Shown piece after piece: positions 39,801 through 51,448 of a stretch of DNA of 64,000 nt. The stretch spans positions 805,501-869,500 of the forward strand of contig WPIO01000067.1 of assembly GCA_009760855.2 (NCBI GenBank), written 5' to 3'. The stretch is from Cristatella mucedo. Its lineage: Eukaryota; Bryozoa; Phylactolaemata; Cristatellidae. The notes beneath the pieces are model-generated. The model was not told the origin of the DNA. It saw only the letters and a program-made list of their open reading frames with translations, and did no database searches. Position numbers and translations under genes: made by a program. How positions within the stretch are numbered: the stretch's first letter is position 1; every line of letters starts with the position of its first letter.

Positions 39801-42800
39801 ATCCTCGCCATTTAGGGTCACACATCTAAAAACGTTTACATTTTGATAGCTTCTCTCAACGGAATCTTGGTTTAGATAAGCTTTACCTCAAGTTGCAATC
39901 AAAGATTCATAACTTTTTTCGATGTTGCTCTGCTAAAGATTTAACTTTATCCTTAGTTCTGACTCGGCTTTACTAATGCAATTTCCTTTGGCTGAGCTAG
40001 AGAAAAGCGACCGGAACGTTGCCTCTGGATATATACACGACAGTACAGCTGGCTTGCTAATGCCAAGGTTTGGTCTTGTATGTTGTTTTCAAAAGAAATT
40101 TGGATCGCTGGCTGTCGATCGATAGCTACATACTGGGGATGGCAGACGGGCATACGAGGCCATCCACGGCCTGGCTCCTTCTCGTCTTGTCAAACTGTGC
40201 CACCTCTTGCAGCCACTCCGTTCCCGGTTCCGGTCGTGTATGGAAAATATATTCACTGTCCTATTCCTCCACTTGAAGGCTGTTGGTGACAGAATGTTGT
40301 GCTCTGGGGGTCGTCGACTCCTGGATTTCCCTCTCACGATTCTAATGCAATGACGCCTACGTTAGTGCTGCCTATTACGGCACGACCTTTCCATACTTCC
40401 TGAGCTGCTACTTTCGTGTTGCTCACTACCCTAGCTGCTCACCTGACTCGGCTAGGCTTTCAAATTCCTTTCCGTTGCGTGAGATAAAGTAAGTTGGCTA
40501 CCGAACGCTACCGAAAGAAGCTTAGGGTTTGAGTGGGCTATATGAACCTCTCCTGCTTTACATCGCCATAGTCTTCGTAGATTTTAAGATTTGCAGACAG
40601 AGTTCCATCTTCGTTTAGTGCAGCAACACTGCCATCGATCCTTCGAAAGGACTACTTCAAATTCTGACCTACATACTTACCTTCAAATTAAAAGTGAGCA
40701 GAGCATTTATTGAGTTTGCATTATAATTACGTCTGTTTCAAGCTTCTTCCAAATTACTCGTTTATAACTTAATCAATTTTCACTAAGTAAGTAAGTAAGA
40801 GTAGCAAGAGCTACCCCGAGTTGCTGCATCATGCGGTCTTAGTCTATCTAGTCAATTAAATGAGTTTGTTTTTACGATCTACTATGTGCCCCGTCTTTCA
40901 AAGGTCTTTAGAACGCTTCACTTAAAATTAAAATGTCACTTGTATTATGAGCTCGTGTCGTCTTGCATGCCGAAAGTTCTCAGGGTTTATTCGTGCTTTG
41001 CAGGCTGGTTGTCACATGTATGTTTACGCATTTAATCTCAATACTGCTTCGGTGCTAGAGTGGAAACCTTTTCTAATAGCTCCTCACTTACTTTAGTTGG
41101 CCGCCGTCGACGACGGCATAGGCCGGCAAGGGAGCCTTCTGAGAGCCCTTGGCGCTGTACCATGTATAGGTGCACGCTGGACCACAATTTGCTTGGCAAA
41201 CGAGGATGAGCTCTCCACCAATTGCGACGCCACCACTACCACCTGCACCGTTGGGGGAAGTCACTTTTGCCGAGTTTGGTTCGTAGCTGCCTACAAGTGC
41301 ATCGAAATCGTCACTCGGTTGCTTTACTATCACATGGATTGTACAACGACTGGAACTTTGATTGTTTCAGGCACATAAAGCAGCCCTATTAAATCGGTTC
41401 ATGCAGAGGCACATCTCTTAACATGTCAACAAGCTGCACAGAGGCAGTGTTTATTCTGAACCTAAAAAGGGAAACCGTGGCAATTCTAAGTAAAACGAGC
41501 AGCCTCATGCCAGCATGATACCTTTTGTGTCCACGGTGACTGTGACTGTACCAGACGATGAACCATACTCGTTTGTCGCAGTGCATGAGTAAATTCCAGC
41601 ATCCTTACCCTGAACTGATTTTAGCCTACAACAGGCAGTTCAGATGTTAAACCGCTCTTTTTGCTAGTGTTGTATTTTCTCGTTGCTTTTTGGTCGCTTT
41701 CTTTTAAAGCAGCCACGTCAATTGGTGATATTAATAATACGTTTGATGCATGTTAACCGGGTTTTGTAGTTGTTTCTGATTGTTTGATGTCGGTAGTAAT
41801 AATTATACATGACGTTTGTTATTTTTCTGTAATCCGTAGGTTCGATTCGACAATTCTGTTAGATGTACGCATGTATATACGATTTGCTATGGGCTGAAAC
41901 GGGTCATGCATCGATGCTGATTATATACACCAAAAGGTTTGCCTATGTCAAGAACACGGGCTCAACTACAAACTGGAGGTATGTGTGGAAATACAGAACG
42001 TGTCTTATACAAAATTACTTTTGAAAAGTAAAACTTCTTCATCGAGTCTAATTAATTCGATGACTTAGCTAAAAAGAAATAACGTGTATCCTGAAATGTA
42101 TGCAACAGGCATTGGGTATCACTTTCGATTTGCTGCTTTAGCAGTTCTTGTTTAAAATGTGGATTTAAAACTCCATCACTATTGGAAGCTGGAGGCAGTC
42201 ATAGCATACTTCTTTTAAAGAACCTGATGACACATGCTTGTTTGCCGAATCTCACATCTTGCATTTTTTGTATCGTCTTTGTGAAGTGATCTTCTTCGTT
42301 TTGCCTACTTGCACATGTTCATTAGATGGCAGCAGTTTGCAGTTTTTTTTTTCTTACAGAGTCGATGATGTTTCCTACTTGTTTATCATTTCGCTCACGT
42401 TCACTCAGAAATGCAGGCTTTCACTATCTATAACAGGGAGTCCAACTGCTGCTGTGTCACCAAATCCTTTCTACTTCTTTAGTGGAAGACGGCAATTAGG
42501 TGAAGATAGAGAGACTTATGGTTCCCAAATGGCATTTACCACCATCTGACAACCTCTACTAAATTAAATGATTTTATGGAATACTTACGTTAACTTGTTG
42601 CTGCTAATGAGAGCAGTAGTTGGCAGTGCTACCGGTTGATTGTTAATGATCCTGGTCCAGTTGATGCTCGGGGCTGGATTTCCGTTAGCCTGGCAATTGA
42701 GTTCGACCGTTCCACCAACGTAAATACCCTCACTGCCCGCATCGCTGCTGATGGCAGTCGCCTTCACTGAGGTCGGCGAGTAACTGTCTACAGTGAGCAT

Positions 42801-45459
42801 AGAAGAAAGGTTCAGTGTTCAGGTTGTGGGTGACGAGAGGTTGGACATAAAGAACGGGGCAGAACACGCAAGTCGACAACAATATTATGGCTTATCAACA
42901 GGATAGGTCTTTCGTCCACCGAACCGCAAATGGAACTAACCACGACGTATGCTAGCTAATGTCGTTCATAGCAATGCGTGAACGGACACAATGCAAACCT
43001 ATTCCAAGGATACCAAGAAACTATCGAGAGCTAGCAAGAGCTTGGGTAGTGCAAAGCTCAACGAAACCTTTGCAATTTTGGACAAGTAGGCAAGACTACA
43101 TAAATGCTGATGTCTTACCTGGCACGTTCACTCTGAACTGGTCGGACAGAATTGCACCAAATCCTTCAATGACTGCTTGGCAAATGTAGACACCCGCGTC
43201 ACCTTTTGAGATACCTTTAAGGCTAAAAAATATTGTAAAGCTCCGGTTGTATGTACGTATTCCTTGGCCTATCTGCTGACGAGTGCCCCTTCAGCAGAAG
43301 CAGCAAAACAGTTGAGGGTTTGGTCAGTAACTAAAGAAGAGTCCAGTGGATGCACTTATGATTGCACCCAAGGCGTATTACAGTGGTCATTTATAGGCAG
43401 TGATCGGCAGCATGTATACCCTTATCTAAATAATTCAACTGTATTGAACTTGAATAAAAAACTATCTATCAACGGCACCGAGATTAGCCAACAACTTCGG
43501 TCGTCAAAGGCGAACACCTGAACTCCTTCAAGCCAAACCTTCATTTGGTGCATATGTAAATTGCCTAGAAAGAGATTTATTTCTCTGAGATCACTTTATC
43601 AATTGTGTTGTTATTGTTAGTAATATTACTATAAACCAAGGTGCTGTGTAATGAGAAGGTCCTAGGATTTTGCTACAGCTAAAACGCAGCAACCGTCAAT
43701 GAATCCCGTTAATCAGGATGGAACAATAGTGCACAGCAGTCCGGTGATCTAGTCGATTGAAGTGATCCAAGTACTGACAGTTTTTGCCACTCTTTCTCAA
43801 CCCTTTAGCACTGAATTTTGTTTACTGAATGACTCGTGTTTTCTTCAGGCTATTGTGCATGGCCCTACTCACATCAAGAGTCACACAATCGACCGAATGT
43901 TTTTCTATAACTTAAAGCCATAATTTCCATTTATAATCTAATTTTGCTTACCTGACCACAAGTAGATCTCATTCAGCTTGCAGTACGTGCATTCATATGC
44001 ATGCAAAGTCTTATGTGAATTGCGAAACCGCAAAAGACTCTTGACGTAGATGAATTATGCCCCGGAAAATGTTCTCTTTCACTGCTGCTCAATCCCCATT
44101 CCGGTCTCCCATCATTTTTAGGCTAAAATACGACACAGCCAACATTGTGAATGAGTTTGCCAGCCTCACTAATAGCACTGTGCTTCCTCGCACTGAGAGC
44201 CTATGGTTTACCGATGACATTGCAATAGCTAGATCTACTAAGCCCAAGATTGAAATGCGTACGATAGATAAGGAATGACTGTCCACCACAGTGAGGCATT
44301 TAATTGCTACTGTAGCTCGAACCGACCAATCCTCCCAGAGGCCAAGACTAACTTACATTTAAAATTGTTCAATCACAGATGCACAATCCAAAGACACTGA
44401 TGTAGAAGATCAATCGTCTTCTTAAAAGCTTTAAGGTTATCTCCTTATCTAGTGATCATTGTTCGGAGGATCAAGCCAGTTGCGTGTCTAGCTTTTTGTT
44501 AACTAGATAGACAAGATCAAGGATTTCTGGCTTGGGCAGAGAGGATTTTCCTTGAATCACGTTCCTCAACTCCGTGCTGCACCTCAATGCCTTCCATGAA
44601 GAAACGAGTAACATCATCCTGAATTTCATACCCCTATCAGAGAAGACAAGTAGTTCTGTAGGCACTGCTCCCACTGTCTTACTTCTTAGCTGCACGGCTC
44701 TGCTACTGCCGTGTACAAGTTTCATCATAAATATGTCATTACCCTCCGATTATGTTCTGACAACTTTACCAAAGTTCGTAGTCAGACCCCTACTCAAGAT
44801 AGCTACGCTATACCAAGACAATTTATATTATAATTATTATAATGATTTAATGTAAAACGTGTTCTTATATATCCTGTTCTGAGTTTATAATTATCTTTTA
44901 CCATTTTTAATGGGAAGCCAAGTTGAACTCGACAATCCTTTTAGACTCAATTCTCAGAAGTCTCGTTGAAGCAGCAGCCTGCTAGAATTGAAACTGACTC
45001 ACTTGAGCACAGCCTGGCCAGCTGAAGAGTCGCTGGGTAGCAGCCGCCCATCTTTTCTCCACTGAAGCTGAAGGTTAGAGCTACCCACGACACGGCACGT
45101 GATTGATGCTTCAGTACCAGGCAGGAACGAGTTGCCGTTGCCGTTCCTGGGTTGCACACCACTGGCTATGATGAATAGTTTCAATGGTGACCAGTTGACT
45201 ATTGCAACTCCACCTGCAGAAGAAATAAATCTGTCAACACTAGCAGCATAGCAAAACTAATAAAAACTATTTATGATTTGCATAAGCTATCCCTATTATT
45301 TAAGATAATGTCCAGTGAATAAATCGGATAGCAAATGAGCCAGAGCATTATTCACTTGCCATCACTACTTCGATGTACTAAGACTTATAATTCACTCGGT
45401 CTAATATGTCGATCTCACTTTGATAGCTAGAGATCTTGTCCCAAGACATCGTATACACA

Positions 45460-45552
<93 letters not shown>

Positions 45553-45564
45553 GACACATATATT

Positions 45565-45609
<45 letters not shown>

Positions 45610-45610
45610 T

Positions 45611-45669
<59 letters not shown>

Positions 45670-48600
45670 ATTTGTGTGTGTGTGAGTGTGTGTGTGTGAG
45701 TGTGTGTGTGCACGTCTTTGTTTGTGCGTGTATTATTATTAGTAGTAGTAGCAGTAGTGGTAGATAATTTGTTTGCATATTGCCATAGCCAAGAGAACTT
45801 CACTTCTTTTCGAAAACTTCATATAAGCCATTTGGCTTGAGTTCACATCCTCAGTCTTCAACCATATTCAGCTTTACTTTGACCAAGGCTAGCACCATAA
45901 TTAGTTAGTCATACTAAGGCGCCATACTTAATACAGATGTGATGTAAATGCCTTCCTATCGTATTTGAGTCAGCAGGTGCCGTACCAAAAGAAAACAGCT
46001 GAAACTTTAACTGTGTAAAGAGCAGATAAGTATCACCGAGGCACTTTCGCTAAGGAGTGCATCCGATTCCAATTAATCACAGAAATTCTACTATTCAGAA
46101 CCAAGAGCATTTGAGAATTCGAAGCAAGCATGTTATGTGGCCTGTTCATCGCAGATCCATGTTGGTGCTACAATTGTCTGCAGCTGTTGTGGCAACTTCT
46201 TGGCAAAGATAAATCCTTGTTATTGGATTCACACTCAGTGATGCGAACTGCTTTCGTGAATAATTACTGCACTTGCCTTTAGTGTCCCAGGAGACGCTTC
46301 CTCCAATGGATAATGAACCGATTCGATTCTGTGCAGTACAGAAGTATATGCCCGCGTCATCTGCTTTGAATGACGGAATTCTACAAAAGACGGTTTGTAC
46401 TTGCTCACAGAGTAAGTTCGGCGATTTTCTCGCCCTATTCACCTTAAATCAGACGCTTGGCGAGTAGTGTGGCTGCCATTTCACTAATGCTTAATTTGAC
46501 CGTTCATTATATTGTTTCGGAGAGTTGACCTACTTAAATTGTTTTCTTACTGCAAGGGATAAGCTAGTTTAGGAATCTCAAATCGTAGTACTTGAATTTG
46601 CGGTCAAATATATGATGAATCTGGCTCAAGCTTGGTGTTACAAGCTGCAATCGGTTGAGGCAAAAACCCACTTCGAATTTGTTGAGCAGCTCTATTTTCT
46701 AGATGAGTTGATGCTTTTGATTTGGCTATACTAAAGGGAAAAAAGGTATCAAAAACAATGAGCAACTCTGCAGGTGCAAGAGAAGGTCAAGGATCTCCTC
46801 TGGGTCCTATACCCACTTTCCTGCTCCTACGTTGCATTGATCAGATGCTGCAATGCATAACTAACATCATTAATATGTCATTAGCTTCAGGTTATGTACT
46901 TGTATCTTATAAAAATAGCTGTAGTCAGGCTAATTCTCAAGAAAAAGACACTAGACCAAGAGAATTTGAGCAACTACCACCCAGTCTGCCGTCTGTCTAT
47001 CCTATAAAAAGACGCTGGAACGGGTGGTGGCAGACCAGCTTAAATCCTACATCGAAACTTCAAACCTTGCTAGTAGGTTCCAGTCTGGTTTTAGAGCTAA
47101 TCACTCCACAGTGCCAGCATTGCATAGGGTATACGACGACCTACGTAGGAATGCAGACATGGGTAGAGTGTCTCTGCTCGTCTTAATCGATGTTTCGTCA
47201 GGTTTTGATGCTATCGATCAAAAAGATCTTCTAGGCGCCTCCCATCTTGCCTGGGCATCACTGGCACTTCTCTGCAATGGTTTAGGTTCTATCTCAGTGA
47301 GAGACTTCATAGTAGTGAAGTGAATGGAAAAAAGATCATCCGAGGTACCTCTGAAATATAGGGTACCTCTGGGATCCATGCTTGATCCGGTTCTTTTCGC
47401 GATGTATACTCTTCCTCTTGCTGATGTGATAGCTAAGCAAAATCTAGGCTTTCACTTCTATGCGAATGGCACTCAGTTGTATCTTTGCCTTGGTCCCTCT
47501 CAGCCTTCGAGCACCTCTCAACTCACTTGCTGCATGTATCGATGACATCCACATATGGATGGCAGCTAATTTTCTACAACTAAACGACAATAAAACTAAC
47601 TTAGTAGTTATTGGCGAACCCAGTGTGATTCAGAAGCTGGAAAGGCTGGCTCTCAAAATTGTCTGCCAGCATGACTCCTTTTAATCAGCTCAAAATTAAG
47701 GTGTCACGTTCCAAAGTGACCTCTCATAAGACGACAACATCAGCTCCTGCAGTCAAAGCTGCCTACTTTGAGCTACATAACATTGCAAAAATTCAGGCTA
47801 ACTTAGGTTACGATACCACGTGTAAGTTCTTCCATGCATTCGTGACATCCCGTCTCGACTTCTGCAATTCTCTGTTTACTGGTCTACCGGCATATGTGGT
47901 CAGGCGATGGCAGCTGGTGGAAAACTTTGCAGCGAGGCTCGTCGGTCGTGACCTTCGCACTTGCCACATCACATCACTTCTCACCGACATGCAGTAGCTA
48001 CCTGTCAAGTAATGCATCGACTTCAAGGTTTTGTCGCTCACTTTTAGGTCACTTCATTCTTTGGCTCCAGCCTATCTCTCAGATCTAGTCCCCCACCAGG
48101 CCAAGCATCATACCACCCGCTTTTCGGAATCCAACATTCTACCAATACCTCGCACAAACCTCAAATTCGTCGGAGACCGTTCATTTAATTCATATGCTTT
48201 TGCAAAGCCTGGAACTCACTACCGACTTTCTTCAGAACAACCCCTGACTTGACGACATTTAAATAGAACTTAACGACACACTTCTGTAGGACAGCATTCA
48301 GTGGGTCCCTATGGTTCGTCATTTATGTGCTTATGCGTGCTGACACTGTGCATGCTGCCACTATCCATATTTACATGTTGTCCCGGTGCATGTAACCCTA
48401 ACTATGTTATTCATGTTGTTTATCAAGCATGATATATCTCACTATTCAATGGCTTTTCCAATTGCAGCAAATGTAAAGCACCTAGAAAGAGATTGAGTTC
48501 TCTGAGGGTGCTTAGTCATTTGCAATACTATTATTATTATTATAATTATTATTTAAGATATAAATAGTGTAGAATTGTGGAGTATTTTTAAATGACTCAA

Positions 48601-51358
48601 CTGCATTAAAACACTTACACAGTATTCCGAAAATTAGTGGCAAAGTAAATTGTTACAATTAGTGAAAACTAAGAGCTACAACTAAAGGTAAAATGACTTG
48701 CACTATAGATGGCTTACACGATCATCAGTATACCATTCAAACATTTTTGGGCACTATTTAATCGTAACCACAGCACTGTTGTGGACGCCTCTTAAGGTCT
48801 CACATTATGCAGATCATTATTAGATGAGTTCACCTGCATATTTTTTGCATTTTCTATGGTCAGGTAGTGCTAAAATTATATCAAAATTTAAAGTTCTGAA
48901 AGTACCTAGTTTGCATTGTGCAGGATGCAGCATTCAGCAGAATCTCTATCTTTGTCTCTTAACCTGTCTGGCTCACTACTCAATCTCTTACTATCTTTCT
49001 CTCTCTATCCCTGTCTCTTTGTCTCACTGTCTCTATCCCTACCTCTCTCCAGCTGCTCTCGTCAAAGTTGGTCGTCCTCTTTACTTCTTCCTCTCTCCTT
49101 TCTTTCCGTACTTAATTCAAAAAGAGTGTTTCTATGACTGTATATCATCAGCTTCTGCGAGTTCTGAATTATTCCACATTTGTCACAGCTTGGCATTTTT
49201 ATGCAGCAGCAGCTTCCATAGTTGCTTTTCAGTTCTCAAAGCATGGTTTTTGGATCAATATATTTCTTGATCATTTTACTAACTTACGTTAGCTTTCCTC
49301 CTTCGGAGATGGCTGAAGTTGGTAACGGGAAGTTTTTCGAGTTATTGACTCGGCCCCAGTTATAGCTGGCAGCTGGACTGCCATTTGCTTGGCAAACGAG
49401 GATGAGTTTGCCACCAGTTGAAACACCTCCAGCACCTCCTGTGCTGTAGGTGGCAGACACTGTTATAGAGTTTGGTGCAGAGTTGGCTAAAAGAAAGTAC
49501 ACGATATGTGTCACTTGGTCCTTTCGGATAAAGCAGAAGTTGCTACAATTTGAACTAAGGTAGATTGAGTCAGAAACAAGCAACCGTTGATTTACAAGCA
49601 ACCTTAAACATAGCTTCGTGGCTACCAGAGTTTTGCTAGCCTAATAGAGGATGCTGTTTTTTTTAGTCCAAACCTCAAAGAATGAGACAGAGATTAGTTA
49701 TACCATATGCGCAGGCTAGGAACTTTGCGATTACAAAGAGCACTTTCTTCCCAGTAATGCCTCACCTGTGGTGTCCACAGCAATAAAGACATTGCCCGTT
49801 GATGAACCGTACTGGTTTGTAGCAGTGCAAGCATATGCTCCAGCATCCTGAGCCTGGACGGACGGTATTCTACAACCAGGACGTTAGAGTGGCATGCTGA
49901 GCTACGATTTCCTTCTGGTAGCTGCTTTGGTTAACTTACCATCTCCACACTATGCTTTAGCTAAATCCGTAGTGTAGGCGACGAGCCTTCACGGAGCACT
50001 CTGAAATGCGGTTGCAAAGTAGTCATCTAGTTCTAATTTCCACACTGTTCACGTCTTGAAAGCATACCAAAGCTCAAGTTCTGGCTTTTTTTTAGGAAAA
50101 TGCTATCATATGTTCTCGATTCTCTCTCTCTCTTTCGTGTAAAATATAGCAGCTGAATGTGAGATTGGATTATCATTAATACCTTGTACGCACCTTAGCA
50201 TTGGTATTTTGTTCTTTCATGTGCCCCTTGTCTTTATTTCAACCACTGTGACTCTTTATTTGCATACAATCACCAGACTGCTAGCATTCATTATTCAAAT
50301 TTCCTTTTATTCTTTTTTCACTGCTCCTGTTTATTTTCATCGGTTTCACACCATCTCTCTTTTTCAGCACTATATTTCCAACCGGAAATTTGGCTACTGC
50401 TGTGTATTTAAATACCATTAGTAAATGTACTTTAACTCGGTGCTGCTGCGTCTCAAACTCTTGTTGCGATTCACTGTTTCTATCCCTCCGTCTAGCTCGG
50501 TCTGTATCCCCACTCACGCCCTTCATTTTCCTAAAATCTTACATTAGCTGGTTTCCGTTGATGATAGTTGTGGTAGACAACGGTACCAGTTGAGCTCCAA
50601 TGAGTCTGTTCCAGCTGATCACAGGGGAAGGCCTGCCGTCGGCCTCACAGAGTAAGTTGATCGATCCACCGATTAGAATTCCAGAACTTCCCCAGTCGCT
50701 GCTGACAGCCGAAATCTTTACAGAAGATGGTGAGTATTGGTCTACAGAAATTACAGCAGTGGCGGCCCACGGTCTGGCCCCGATGAGGTACTTCATGCTC
50801 AGACGAGCCGCAAATGCAGTAGACGACCCCAAAATACTAAGCTCAAAGGTGATTTTTAAAGAACCGTCAATAAAAAAAAACAGCTGAGTTTCATACATTA
50901 CAATGTATATCATATGCACAGATAGGCTGAGAGTCTGAAAAACACCACTAGAGTGACTTAAAAGTTGTATAGAGTTTACGAGGCGTGCAAATAAGAGAAA
51001 ATTGGAAGAGCTTTCTTCACGCAGGCAAGCTCAGATGAAGCCTTACCTAGTACGTTCACAATGAAATCGCCAGAAACGAGGGTGCCGAATCCATCGACGA
51101 CTGCTTGGCAAGTGTAGACACCCGAGTCAGCTGATGTGATACTTTTAATGCTAAAAAAATTGTCTAGCCATTTACATAATCATCACTAAACTGGACTTGT
51201 CAATAAACTGATGATCATGTAAAAATCAAGTAGATGAAATAGCTTACATTGGCTGCTTTAGGGACTGAACAGATAATTAGTGCATGGCTATCATAAAAAA
51301 AGTATTTCTTATCGCGGAAATCGTCCTGAGTTTGTGTGGTCTTAAGATACTAGGTAAA

Positions 51359-51448
<90 letters not shown>

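Larger units (their letters stand above)
838..41437. repeat. tandem array: seven ~5.8-kb coding cassettes
   Basis: The same sequence recurs with a period of about 5794-5808 bp, judged from alpha N-half exon ends at 634, 6430, 12224, 18025, 23833, 29633, 35432 and 41092 (last period 5660 because of an intronic deletion). Copies look near-identical in exons and introns alike, with scattered single-base changes and indels. At the right end similarity drops near 41437, inside the gamma-alpha intron; at the left it drops near 838, at the acceptor of the A0 alpha exon. Beyond both ends the sequence is still homologous in and near exons but clearly diverged. Each unit carries six Ig half-exons on the minus strand and a plus-strand reverse transcriptase relic. 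Confidence 0.95.

Noticed and set aside
838-41437. CRISPR-like or satellite interpretation of the periodic signal
   Set aside because: Units are 5.8 kb with spliced coding exons; no short direct repeats with spacers, and no monomer of satellite size.
45401-45778. 125- and 115-codon frames rich in His-Thr, Tyr-Ile and Cys-Val
   Set aside because: Translations of the dinucleotide microsatellite; no coding content.
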